From an uncultured Eubacteriales bacterium (GTDB lineage Bacteria > Bacillota > Clostridia > Oscillospirales > Acutalibacteraceae), in contig CAQKRU010000004.1 in the NCBI GenBank assembly GCA_948823415.1, positions 14,287 through 78,286 of the forward strand: a stretch of DNA of 64,000 bases. The letters run 5' to 3'. A program made the translations under genes and the position numbers. The notes beneath the pieces are model-generated. The model saw nothing but the letters and a program-made list of their open reading frames with translations. It made no database searches and had not been told where the DNA came from. Of the stretch, positions 17,655 through 25,895 are shown piece after piece. How positions within the stretch are numbered: the stretch's first letter is position 1; every line of letters starts with the position of its first letter.

Positions 17655-18905
17655 TTAGCTGTATATGGGGTGTTTTTTGCAAATTTCTGCTACCGAATTT
17701 TTGATAAAATCGCGATTATTCTCAAAGTCATTAACAGCCAAAGCGATGAACTTAGCAATCTGCGCCATTTCGACAATGCCAAGGCCTCGGGTTGTGACGG
17801 CAGCCGTGCCAACGCGGATTCCGCTTGTGATGAACGGGCTTAATTTTTCGTTCGGAATGGTGTTTTTATTGACGGTAATGCGCACCTCGTCGAGCCTTTT
17901 TTCGAGCTCTTTGCCCGTTACGCCGGTGTCGTGCAAGTCTACAAGTAGCAAGTGATTATCCGTCCCGCCCGAGACCAGCTTCAGGCCGTTATTTATCAGC
18001 TCATGCGCGAGAGCACTACAGTTTTCGACGACTTTTTTGTTATAATCCTTAAATTCGGGCTTTAGAGCCTCGCCAAAACAGACGGCTTTGGCCGCGATTA
18101 TGTGCATCAGAGGGCCGCCCTGAGTGCCCGGGAAGATGGCCTTGTCAATGGTCGCTGCGTACTTCTCTTTGCAAAGAATCATGCCACCGCGGGGCCCGCG
18201 CAGAGTTTTATGTGTGGTGGTGGTGACAAAATCGGCAAAGGGAACAGGATTAGGGTGTAGCCCAGTAGCGACAAGCCCGGCAATATGCGCCATGTCGACC
18301 ATCAAGTAGGCGTTTACGGAGTCTGCAATTTGTCGAAATTTTTCAAAGTCGATCGTTCGAGGGTAAGCACTGGCGCCACATACAATCAATTTTGGTTTAA
18401 CCTGCGCAGCCTTTTCGGCAACCTTGTCGTAGTCGATGTGGTGAGTAACTGGATCCACGCCGTATTCAACGAAATTAAAATATTTGCCCGAGATATTCGC
18501 CGGAGAACCGTGTGTCAGGTGGCCACCTTCGGAAAGCGTCATGCCCATAACGGTGTCACCCGGGCTCAAAATAGAGTAATAGACCGCGGTGTTAGCCTGC
18601 GCGCCAGAATGCGGCTGAACGTTGGCGTGCTCGGCACCAAAAAGCTTTTTGGCACGGTCGCGGGCAATATCCTCAACAACGTCGACGTATTCGCAGCCGC
18701 CGTAGTACCTCTTGCTGGGGTAGCCCTCGGCGTACTTGTTGGTAAGAATGCTTCCCATCGCGGCCATAACGGCGGGAGAGACAATGTTCTCCGATGCGAT
18801 GAGCTCTAGATTTTGCTGTTGACGAAATAGTTCATCGCGAGTAGCGGCGCCAATTTGCGGGTCGTAGTTGCTTAAAAAATCCAGATTATTTTCGACATAA
18901 TTCAT
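17655..18905 (-). CDS. glyA: Serine hydroxymethyltransferase
   Basis: 416 residues, normal length. Converts serine and tetrahydrofolate to glycine and methylene-tetrahydrofolate. Seen: [42 protein letters not shown], the PLP-lysine motif [17 protein letters not shown] and NTIPNE. A GGAG site precedes the ATG, with its own promoter further upstream. The divergent neighbour is alr. Confidence 0.97.
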   Translation of the reverse strand: MNYVENNLDFLSNYDPQIGAATRDELFRQQQNLELIASENIVSPAVMAAMGSILTNKYAEGYPSKRYYGGCEYVDVVEDIARDRAKKLFGAEHANVQPHSGAQANTAVYYSILSPGDTVMGMTLSEGGHLTHGSPANISGKYFNFVEYGVDPVTHHIDYDKVAEKAAQVKPKLIVCGASAYPRTIDFEKFRQIADSVNAYLMVDMAHIAGLVATGLHPNPVPFADFVTTTTHKTLRGPRGGMILCKEKYAATIDKAIFPGTQGGPLMHIIAAKAVCFGEALKPEFKDYNKKVVENCSALAHELINNGLKLVSGGTDNHLLLVDLHDTGVTGKELEKRLDEVRITVNKNTIPNEKLSPFITSGIRVGTAAVTTRGLGIVEMAQIAKFIALAVNDFENNRDFIKNSVAEICKKHPIYS

Positions 18906-18947
18906 AAATTAACAGCTCCAATTCAAAAAATAGGCGAGATTAAGAGT

Positions 18948-18976
18948 ATTATAAAACATTTAATTTTCGATATCAA
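18948..18976 (-). promoter_or_regulatory. sigma-A promoter for glyA
   Basis: Minus-strand TTGATA (18971-18976) and TATAAT (18948-18953), 17-base spacer. Confidence 0.8.
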
Positions 18977-19037
18977 CAAAATAAATTTCTAAAATGGCAA
19001 GGGGGCGCTTTTTGTGGACGTGGCAAAAACAAAAATT

Positions 19038-19065
19038 TTGAATATACTGGATTTTAGATTATAAT
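19038..19065 (+). promoter_or_regulatory. sigma-A promoter for alr
   Basis: TTGAAT (19038-19043), 16-base spacer, TATAAT (19060-19065), about 30 bases before the alr ATG. Confidence 0.75.
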
Positions 19066-19097
19066 AAATGTAGTAAAATTAGGAGGAATGCTGTTTT

Positions 19098-20300
19098 ATG
19101 GACCATTTTTTGAAGAGAACGTGGGCGCAGATAGACTTGGACACGATAAAGCACAATTACTTGCAGATACGAAGCAATATCTCGAAGAAATCCATGCTAA
19201 TGTGCGTGATAAAGGCCGATGCGTACGGGCACGGGGCGGTTGCGTTGGCTACGGAGTACGAAAGGCTGGGCGCGGACTGGTTTGCTGTTTCGAACTTAGA
19301 GGAAGCATTTCAGCTGCGAAACGGCGGGATAAAAAAGCCGATTCTGATTTTGGGCTACACACCGGCGAATATGGCGTACGAGCTTTCGCGGTTGAACATC
19401 TCGCAGGCCGTCTTTTCAGAAGATTACGCAAAGGAACTCTCTAAGAATGCGATAAAGTCGGGCGTTAAGGTTAAGGTACACTTAAAAATCGACACCGGAA
19501 TGAGCCGCATCGGGTTTGTTTTTAACGGTAAGGCAAAAAATTTGGGCATAATTAAAGAGCTGCAAAGAGTTTGTAAACTTAAGAACCTTGTTACAGAGGG
19601 AATTTTTACACATTTTGCGGTTGCAGACGAAGACGGGGAGTCTATTGACGCAACGAATCGGCAATTTACGGCGTTTAAGGACGTCTGCAAGGCGCTAAAA
19701 GAGAGTGGCATTGACATCAAAATTAGACATTGCAGCAATAGCGGCGGAATTTTGAATTATCCGCAGGCAACCCTAGACATGGTGAGGGCTGGCATAATTT
19801 TGTATGGTCTGTTTCCCTCAACTTACGTGCAAAATAAGCTGGATCTGCGCCCGGCAATGAGCTTGAAGACAGTTATCTCTCAGGTTAAAACTGTGCCAAA
19901 GGGCACTGCTGTGAGCTATGGTGGAACTTTTGTGACGAAAAAAAAGACGAAAATCGCTACTGTGCCGATAGGTTACGCCGACGGATACTTGCGGATTTTG
20001 TCTGGAAAGGCGAGCATGCTGGTTAATGGCAAAAAGGCTCCCGTCATAGGGCGCATCTGCATGGATCAGACCATGCTGGACGTTACGGACATCGAAGATG
20101 TGACGGAGAACACAGTAGTCACGGTTTTTGGCGAAGACAACGGCGCGGAAATTCGCGTGGAGGAGCTCTCTGGCCTTGCTAAGACAATTAATTATGAGAT
20201 TTTGTGCCTGATAAGCAAGCGGATTCCGAGGATTTATATAAAAAATGGCGAAAGAATCGGGCAGCTGAATTATTTGTGCCCAAAAGATATCTTTGAATAA
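19098..20300 (+). CDS. alr: Alanine racemase
   Basis: 400 residues. PLP enzyme making D-alanine for peptidoglycan. Seen: the PLP lysine in VIKADAYGHGA (about 37-47), the substrate-binding DTGMSRIGF, the catalytic-tyrosine region AVSYGGTFVT and GRICMDQTMLDVT. AGGAGG lies 11 bases before the ATG at 19098; a nearer ATG at 19088 is out of frame. Divergent from glyA. Confidence 0.96.
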   Translation: MDHFLKRTWAQIDLDTIKHNYLQIRSNISKKSMLMCVIKADAYGHGAVALATEYERLGADWFAVSNLEEAFQLRNGGIKKPILILGYTPANMAYELSRLNISQAVFSEDYAKELSKNAIKSGVKVKVHLKIDTGMSRIGFVFNGKAKNLGIIKELQRVCKLKNLVTEGIFTHFAVADEDGESIDATNRQFTAFKDVCKALKESGIDIKIRHCSNSGGILNYPQATLDMVRAGIILYGLFPSTYVQNKLDLRPAMSLKTVISQVKTVPKGTAVSYGGTFVTKKKTKIATVPIGYADGYLRILSGKASMLVNGKKAPVIGRICMDQTMLDVTDIEDVTENTVVTVFGEDNGAEIRVEELSGLAKTINYEILCLISKRIPRIYIKNGERIGQLNYLCPKDIFE

Positions 20301-20397
20301 AATGAAAATTTGAGCTTTTATAGAGGCAATGAACTGGGAAGAGGCGGGATTTTTCGCAAACACAGGGGTTGTTAAATTAGATTGAAGAAGGAATATT

Positions 20398-20943
20398 ATG
20401 AGAAAGGTTTTCGCGGCGATTTTGTCGCTTTTGATAATGTTTTGCACAGCGGAAAAGTCAGTCTCCATCGAGGTTTGTGCGACTGACGAGAATATAATAA
20501 AAGTAATATGCAAGGAATTTTTGGAAAACGCGCAAAAAATGGGCCAAGTTTGCGACGGAATAAGAGAAATTCGGTGTGGTTTGAGCTTTTTTGCCTCGAC
20601 TTGGTACGCAGCAAAAGGTTTATTTAAAGAGAAGGACAAAGCGGCGGGCTTTACGCGGGCTTACAAAAAGCTTGAAGACGATGTTGAAAAGTCCGAAAAA
20701 ATGGACGAAAAGCTACGCGGGATTAGCTACGTTTTGAGCTTTTTTGCATCCTTGGGGCTGGCTGTCAAGAGCTTGTGCGACAGTTTAAGCTCGAAGTTTT
20801 CTAAAAGTATCGAGACAAAAATGGTCGAAAACACCGAAAAAGAGCCATCCGTAGAAAAGCTAAAAGCTGACCCTAAAGTTAATGAAGTCGAGCCAATTCA
20901 AAACGCTAAAAGCGGCCAGAATAAAGTTGATTCTAAAATTTAG
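20398..20943 (+). CDS. Small exported protein with an internal repeat, function unknown
   Basis: 181 residues, family not recognised. Residues 1-23 look like a signal peptide or N-terminal anchor (MRKVFAAILSLLIMFCTAE). Two related segments, residues about 53-75 and 104-126, share the core LSFFAS followed by a basic amphipathic run and start 51 residues apart, which suggests an ancient internal duplication of a helical unit. The final 50 residues are charged and probably disordered. AGAAGGA precedes the ATG. No clear promoter is visible, so read-through from alr is possible. Confidence 0.7.
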   Translation: MRKVFAAILSLLIMFCTAEKSVSIEVCATDENIIKVICKEFLENAQKMGQVCDGIREIRCGLSFFASTWYAAKGLFKEKDKAAGFTRAYKKLEDDVEKSEKMDEKLRGISYVLSFFASLGLAVKSLCDSLSSKFSKSIETKMVENTEKEPSVEKLKADPKVNEVEPIQNAKSGQNKVDSKI

Positions 20944-20944
20944 G

Positions 20945-20972
20945 CAAAAAAATCCCCAGCTACCTTGAGGAT
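20945..20972 (-). terminator. Intrinsic terminator of iscS-iscU
   Basis: Read on the minus strand, ATCCTC pairs with GGGGAT (one G-U) around a 9-base loop, followed by seven T. It lies just past the iscU stop. Confidence 0.7.
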
Positions 20973-20997
20973 AGTTGAGAATTTACGTTTAATTTTG

Positions 20998-21441
20998 CTA
21001 TTTTGCGCAGTTACAGCTGCCGTGCTCATGGTCGCAACAGGGGATATCCCCGACAATTGGCGCTGGATCGATACCCTTGCGCATATAATAGTCTGAAATA
21101 GCAGACTTTATCGCTTGTTCCGCCAAAACCGAGCAATGCACCTTTACCGGCGGCAAGCCATCGAGAGCATCCATCACGGCCTTGTTTGTTAGTTCTAGCG
21201 CCTCTTTGATCGTTTTGCCTTTTATAAGCTCAGTAGCCATCGAGCTCGTGGCAATAGCGGCGCCGCACCCGAAAGTCTTGAACTTAACATCGGTTATGAC
21301 GTCATTTTCGACCTTGATATACATTTTCATTATGTCGCCGCATTTAGGATTGCCGACCTCACCGACTCCATCGGCATCCGGAAGCTCACCAACATTTCGC
21401 GGATTTGCAAAATGGTCCATCACTTTATCGCTGTAGCCCAT
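20998..21441 (-). CDS. iscU: Iron-sulfur cluster scaffold IscU/NifU-like
   Basis: 147 residues. Scaffold that receives sulfur from IscS. The three cluster cysteines are in GNPKCGD, FKTFGCGAAIATSS and VKVHCSVLAEQA. The C-terminus adds a Cys/His-rich tail (CCDHEHGSCNCAK) beyond the standard fold. The ATG at 21441 has AGAGG 8 bases upstream; an adjacent ATG (21444) and a GTG (21450) are alternatives. It follows iscS by 33 bases in one operon. Confidence 0.95.
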   Translation of the reverse strand: MGYSDKVMDHFANPRNVGELPDADGVGEVGNPKCGDIMKMYIKVENDVITDVKFKTFGCGAAIATSSMATELIKGKTIKEALELTNKAVMDALDGLPPVKVHCSVLAEQAIKSAISDYYMRKGIDPAPIVGDIPCCDHEHGSCNCAK

Positions 21442-21474
21442 CATAATCACCTCTTTTATATTTAATACTCGAAT

Positions 21475-22656
21475 TCACGCGTTTTTGCGCGTAATTTTTT
21501 CCCACAACGGAGACATGCTCCGCAACTTCGCAACAATAGGCGGCAGGACTCCCAAAATATAGTCAACGTCAGCCATAGAATTTTCCTCGCTAAGGGTAAT
21601 CCGCAGGGAACCATGGGCAATTTCGTGCGGCAACCCGATGGCAAGCAAGACGTGGCTAGGGTCGAGCGAACCCGAGGTGCACGCCGAGCCCGAAGAAGCA
21701 CAAATGCCGTTAGCGTCCAACATTAAAAGCAGAGATTCACCCTCAATGCCGCTAAAACTCACGTTTACATTCCCGGCAAGACGCTTCTTAGGATGTCCAT
21801 TAAGCCGAGTATGCTCGATTTTCAAAAGATTTTCAATGAGCTTATCCCTAATGGCAATCAGCTTTTCATTTTGACTCTCAATGCCTTCGCAAGCAATCTC
21901 CAAAGCTTTGGCCATTCCAACAATCTCAGCAACGTTTTCAGTCCCCGCGCGACGACGTCTTTCTTGTGCACCACCTTCGATCAGATTTTGCAGCACGACG
22001 CCATTTTTAACGTACAAAGCGCCAATACCCTTAGGGCCGTGGAATTTATGCGCGGACAAAGACAACAAATCGATGTTTTGCTCAACCACGTCAACCCGAA
22101 GATGCCCAACAGCCTGCACAGCGTCGGTGTGAAACAAAACATTATACCTGCGGCAAACCTCGCCAATCTCAGGAATGGGCTGAATCGTGCCAATCTCATT
22201 ATTAGCGTACATGATGCTAACCAGCGCGGTTTTGTCCTTGATCGCGCGCTCAAGCTCATCAATCCGGACGATCCCATCGTCGTGAACGTCCAAATAAGTA
22301 ACCGCAAAACCCTCTTTTTCAAGGGCCTGAACAGTGTGCAAAACCGCATGATGCTCGAATTTAGACGTGATAATATGATTCTTGCCTTTTTTTTGCATAG
22401 CACGAGCCACGCCTTTAATTGCCCAATTGTCGGCCTCGCTGCCACCAGAAGTAAAATATACTTCGCGAGGCGTTGCGCCAAGGCATGCAGCGATGGTAGC
22501 CCGAGCCTCTTCCATTGCCTTTTTTGCCGTCTGGCCAACAGAATAAATGCTCGAAGGGTTGCCAAAATGCGTTTTCAAAAACGGCAACATAGCGTCCAAC
22601 ACAGGTGCCGAGATCGGCGTGGTTGCGGCGTTGTCGACATATACAATTTTCTCCAT
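21475..22656 (-). CDS. iscS: Cysteine desulfurase
   Basis: 393 residues from the ATG at 22656, which follows AAGGTGA; an upstream ATG at 22701 sits next to the -10 and is unlikely. PLP enzyme that takes sulfur from cysteine for iron-sulfur clusters. Seen: [18 protein letters not shown] at the N-terminus, [15 protein letters not shown], the PLP lysine in [14 protein letters not shown] and the catalytic cysteine loop [11 protein letters not shown]. Forms a two-gene operon with iscU; no IscR or chaperone genes are nearby. Confidence 0.95.
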   Translation of the reverse strand: MEKIVYVDNAATTPISAPVLDAMLPFLKTHFGNPSSIYSVGQTAKKAMEEARATIAACLGATPREVYFTSGGSEADNWAIKGVARAMQKKGKNHIITSKFEHHAVLHTVQALEKEGFAVTYLDVHDDGIVRIDELERAIKDKTALVSIMYANNEIGTIQPIPEIGEVCRRYNVLFHTDAVQAVGHLRVDVVEQNIDLLSLSAHKFHGPKGIGALYVKNGVVLQNLIEGGAQERRRRAGTENVAEIVGMAKALEIACEGIESQNEKLIAIRDKLIENLLKIEHTRLNGHPKKRLAGNVNVSFSGIEGESLLLMLDANGICASSGSACTSGSLDPSHVLLAIGLPHEIAHGSLRITLSEENSMADVDYILGVLPPIVAKLRSMSPLWEKITRKNA

Positions 22657-22692
22657 AGGGGTCACCTTCATAAAAACTAGTTCATTTAAAAT

Positions 22693-22721
22693 ATTATACA
22701 ACGGCGGTACTTTTTATGCAA
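22693..22721 (-). promoter_or_regulatory. sigma-A promoter for iscS-iscU
   Basis: Minus-strand TTGCAT (22716-22721), 17-base spacer, TATAAT (22693-22698), in the gap after rnhA. Confidence 0.8.
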
Positions 22722-22734
22722 TAGCCGGCAAGTC

Positions 22735-23238
22735 TTAGTGGTTAGCCGATTTGGCTTTGGTCGCGGCTTGGACGGCTAATTCATCGCAGCGCTCGTTTTC
22801 TGGATGCCCAGCGTGGCCCTTAACCCAGACTATTGACAGGCTGTGTTTGTCGAGCAATGGCAACAGTTTTTCCCAAAGATCTATATTTAAAGCCGGAGAA
22901 TTTCCAGAGCGCTTCCAGCCGTTGGAACGCCATTTTTTGGCCCAGCCTTTAGAGATAGCGTCGCAAACATATTTTGAATCGCTGCACAAAGTGACACAGC
23001 AGGGCTCTTTAAGCAGACTCAAAGCCTCAATAACGGCGCTAAGCTCCATCCGATTATTTGTAGTGCTAGCGTCCCCGCCAGATATCTCCTTTTCGCGCCC
23101 ATTATATCTTAAAATAGCGCCCCAGCCGCCCGGCCCAGGATTCCCCAAACAGGCGCCATCGGTAAATATTTCGACCTTTTTCAAGCAATCTGCACGATTA
23201 AACGCCAAATTCACAAAAAATTTATCGCAAATTCGCAT
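22735..23238 (-). CDS. rnhA: Ribonuclease HI
   Basis: 167 residues as drawn. Cleaves RNA in RNA-DNA hybrids. Seen: the first catalytic Asp in [20 protein letters not shown], Glu in [13 protein letters not shown], Asp in [10 protein letters not shown], and the fourth carboxylate in NERCDELA, plus the basic handle [13 protein letters not shown]. The start is uncertain: the ATG at 23238 lacks a close ribosome site, while a TTG at the codon before KKVEIFTDG would give a more usual 149-residue length but also lacks one. An in-frame stop lies just upstream of 23238, so the gene cannot begin earlier. Confidence 0.93.
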   Translation of the reverse strand: MRICDKFFVNLAFNRADCLKKVEIFTDGACLGNPGPGGWGAILRYNGREKEISGGDASTTNNRMELSAVIEALSLLKEPCCVTLCSDSKYVCDAISKGWAKKWRSNGWKRSGNSPALNIDLWEKLLPLLDKHSLSIVWVKGHAGHPENERCDELAVQAATKAKSANH

Positions 23239-23301
23239 TTAATTCGCACACGCACCTCATTTCAAAATTTAAATTTCATCTTGAACATTACAGCAGCATA
23301 A

Positions 23302-23330
23302 ATTATACCAACTTAAAATCAAGAATGCAA
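23302..23330 (-). promoter_or_regulatory. sigma-A promoter for rnhA
   Basis: Minus-strand TTGCAT (23325-23330), 17-base spacer, TATAAT (23302-23307). Confidence 0.8.
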
Positions 23331-23417
23331 ATTTTGCTCGCGGCCCGGTTTGTGACTATGCAAAGATTATCTGCAAATAATATTCTGTAGCCGTTGAGGG
23401 ATTATATATGTTTTTGC

Positions 23418-23446
23418 TTGACAATTTTATAGCAAAATGTTAAAAT
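23418..23446 (+). promoter_or_regulatory. sigma-A promoter upstream of rnj
   Basis: TTGACA (23418-23423), 17-base spacer, TAAAAT (23441-23446). It starts a leader of about 220 bases before rnj. The gene-free stretch 23239-23677 holds this promoter, the rnhA promoter and a terminator-like hairpin; nothing else is evident in it. Confidence 0.75.
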
Positions 23447-23550
23447 TACAATAACGTTAGTGGTCGGTTTTGGTAATGGATTTGTTATAATTTTCTGTTA
23501 CTTTAATTTATTTTTTGATTATAAATGCTTAGGCTATTTGTTTTTTGCGC

Positions 23551-23582
23551 TCTCCGGCACCGTCTGCGGAGATTTATTTTTT
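23551..23582 (+). terminator. Terminator-like hairpin in the rnj leader
   Basis: TCTCCG and CGGAGA pair around a 10-base loop, followed directly by TTTATTTTTT. It lies about 100 bases after the promoter at 23418 and 95 bases before rnj, so it either ends a short RNA or acts as an attenuator of rnj. Confidence 0.65.
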
Positions 23583-23677
23583 AACTATTATAGAATTTTT
23601 ATAACCAAAAGGTAAAAATTTGATTTTTTATTTTATTTTAAATTTAATGTTTATTTTTAATGGAGGTATTTTTTGTA

Positions 23678-25840
23678 ATGATGGATCAAAACGAGAATTT
23701 AATTGGAAGGAGACCTACCCCAACGGCTCCCAAACGGCAGCATCCGTCTCGGAACATAAATAAGCAGTCGGATCAACTTTTGCTGGGCGCGGACGGTAGG
23801 GTTATTATTGATAATTTGAGCAATAATGCGGAAAGCAAGAGTGCGAATGTCACTAACAGTAGTGATAATGGCGCAAAGAGGGAAGTTAAAGATAGTAGCA
23901 AATTAAAAAGAACTAGAACAAGAACTAACGCGGGCAGGCCGAATAAAAGTAGCACTAACATTAACAAAGAGCAAGCAACTTCTGACGGTAAGACAGCTTC
24001 GGTTAATGCGAAGGGGCAAAGTACGAATAATCAAAACCAAAACCAGACCGGCAAAAACAAAAAAAGGCAGACTTTTAATAACAGAAAAAAGGCGACTGGT
24101 AAGGGTTCGCCCGAGGTTACTGCGACTGACGTTAAGGCTACTGGCAAAAAGACTGGCCGGTATTCCAAAAAGAAGAGCAATAAGCCATCGATAAAAGTGG
24201 CGTTTTTGGGCGGTTTAAATGAGATTGGTAAGAACATCACCCTGTTTGAGTGCGAGGGCGACATGTTTGTTTTGGACTGCGGCATGACCTTTCCGGATGG
24301 CGAAATGCCGGGCGTTGACTTGGTTATTCCGGATTTTTCTTATATCGAAAAAAATGTTGATAAAATTAAGGGCCTAGTCATAACGCATGGTCACGAGGAT
24401 CATATTGGCGCGATTCCTTATTTGCTCAAGAAGGTGAATATCCCGATTTATGCAACGCCGCTGACTATTGGGCTGATTGGAAGCAAGCTAAAAGAGTACA
24501 ATCTGGTTAAGAAGGCTAAGCTGAATGCCGTTACGCCGGGACATCGGATAAAGTTGGGCTGCATGGAGGTTGAATTTATCCATGTGAACCATTCTATTCC
24601 TGATGCTGTGGGCGTTGCGATATATTCTCCGGCCGGAACGCTTGTGCATACGGGGGACTTTAAAATTGACTGTACACCTGTGCAAGGCGAAATGACGGAT
24701 CTTGGCAAGTTTGCGCAGATTGGATCGCAGGGAGTCTTGGCTTTGTTTGCGGACTCGACCAATGCGGAACGCGCGGGATACACCATCACGGAGCAGAAGG
24801 TCATTGCGTCTTTTGAGCACCTGTTTAAGCAAGCCGAAAACAACCGGATTATAATTGCGTCGTTTGCGTCGAACATTGGCCGGATACAGCAGATTATAAA
24901 TTGTGCGCACAAATATGACCGCAAGGTTGCCTTTTCGGGGCGAAGCATGATTAACTATATGGCTATTGCCGATGAGATGGGGTATCTTGACATTCCGGAC
25001 GAGGTGATTATTGATATAGACTTGCTTAATAAGTACCCTAAAGAAAAGACGGTGCTTTTGACCACTGGCAGCCAGGGTGAGCCGATGTCTGCTTTGACGA
25101 GGATGGCTTACTCTGATCATCGGAAGGTTGAGGTTGGGCCGGACGATTTTATCATTATTTCGGCGAATCCGATTCCTGGAAACGAGAAGATGGTGGGAGC
25201 GGTTGTTAACGAGCTTCTTAAAAAGGGCTGCACGGTCGTTTATGAGTCTATGTATGAGGTTCACGTTTCTGGCCACGCCTGCCAGGAGGAGCTTAAGATT
25301 ATTCAGGGGATTGTTAAGCCTAAGTACTTTATCCCTGTCCACGGCGAGCAGAAGCACTTACACCATCATGCGCAGCTGGCTAAGAGCATGGGCATGAAGC
25401 ATTCGAACGTTTTTATTGGTGATATTGGCGACGTTATCGAGATTAATGAAGATTATTTGAAGTATTTGGGCAAGGTGCCGGCTGGCAGAATCTTGGTGGA
25501 TGGCCTTGGAGTCGGTGACGTTGGGAGTATTGTTTTGCGGGACAGAAAGCATCTGGCTCAGGACGGGCTGATTGTTGTTGTTTGCACTATGGATTTCTCG
25601 AACGGATATATTGTTTCGGGGCCGGACATTGTCTCGCGGGGGTTTGTTTATGTGCGAGAGTCGGAGCCTTTGATGGAGACTGCGAAAAATAAGGTTATTA
25701 AAGTTTTGGAGGGCTGTAACGAAGACGGAGTGCGCGAATGGGGCATTATGAAGACGAAGATTAAGGACGAACTTGCTAAGTTTTTTTATGAGCAGACGAA
25801 AAGAAGCCCGATGATTTTGCCAATAATTATGGAAATTTAA
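23678..25840 (+). CDS. rnj: Ribonuclease J with long disordered N-terminal extension
   Basis: 720 residues. RNase J is a 5'-to-3' exonuclease and endonuclease of mRNA and rRNA. The enzyme core begins near residue 172 (IKVAFLGGLNEIGKN) and has the zinc motif THGHEDHIGA, the partner motifs HTGDFKID and GHACQEEL, beta-CASP elements (GSQGEPMSALTRMA) and the C-terminal domain. The roughly 170 residues ahead are rich in Asn, Ser, Lys and Arg with no fold evident. The ATG at 23678 has GGAGG 11 bases before it; an upstream ATG at 23660 overlaps that site. Followed by gdpP after 55 bases. Confidence 0.94.
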   Translation: MMDQNENLIGRRPTPTAPKRQHPSRNINKQSDQLLLGADGRVIIDNLSNNAESKSANVTNSSDNGAKREVKDSSKLKRTRTRTNAGRPNKSSTNINKEQATSDGKTASVNAKGQSTNNQNQNQTGKNKKRQTFNNRKKATGKGSPEVTATDVKATGKKTGRYSKKKSNKPSIKVAFLGGLNEIGKNITLFECEGDMFVLDCGMTFPDGEMPGVDLVIPDFSYIEKNVDKIKGLVITHGHEDHIGAIPYLLKKVNIPIYATPLTIGLIGSKLKEYNLVKKAKLNAVTPGHRIKLGCMEVEFIHVNHSIPDAVGVAIYSPAGTLVHTGDFKIDCTPVQGEMTDLGKFAQIGSQGVLALFADSTNAERAGYTITEQKVIASFEHLFKQAENNRIIIASFASNIGRIQQIINCAHKYDRKVAFSGRSMINYMAIADEMGYLDIPDEVIIDIDLLNKYPKEKTVLLTTGSQGEPMSALTRMAYSDHRKVEVGPDDFIIISANPIPGNEKMVGAVVNELLKKGCTVVYESMYEVHVSGHACQEELKIIQGIVKPKYFIPVHGEQKHLHHHAQLAKSMGMKHSNVFIGDIGDVIEINEDYLKYLGKVPAGRILVDGLGVGDVGSIVLRDRKHLAQDGLIVVVCTMDFSNGYIVSGPDIVSRGFVYVRESEPLMETAKNKVIKVLEGCNEDGVREWGIMKTKIKDELAKFFYEQTKRSPMILPIIMEI

Positions 25841-25895
25841 GTAGATATTTGTTATCATATGAGTTGATGCGATCACGTTGCGCGGGGGTGCTTTT

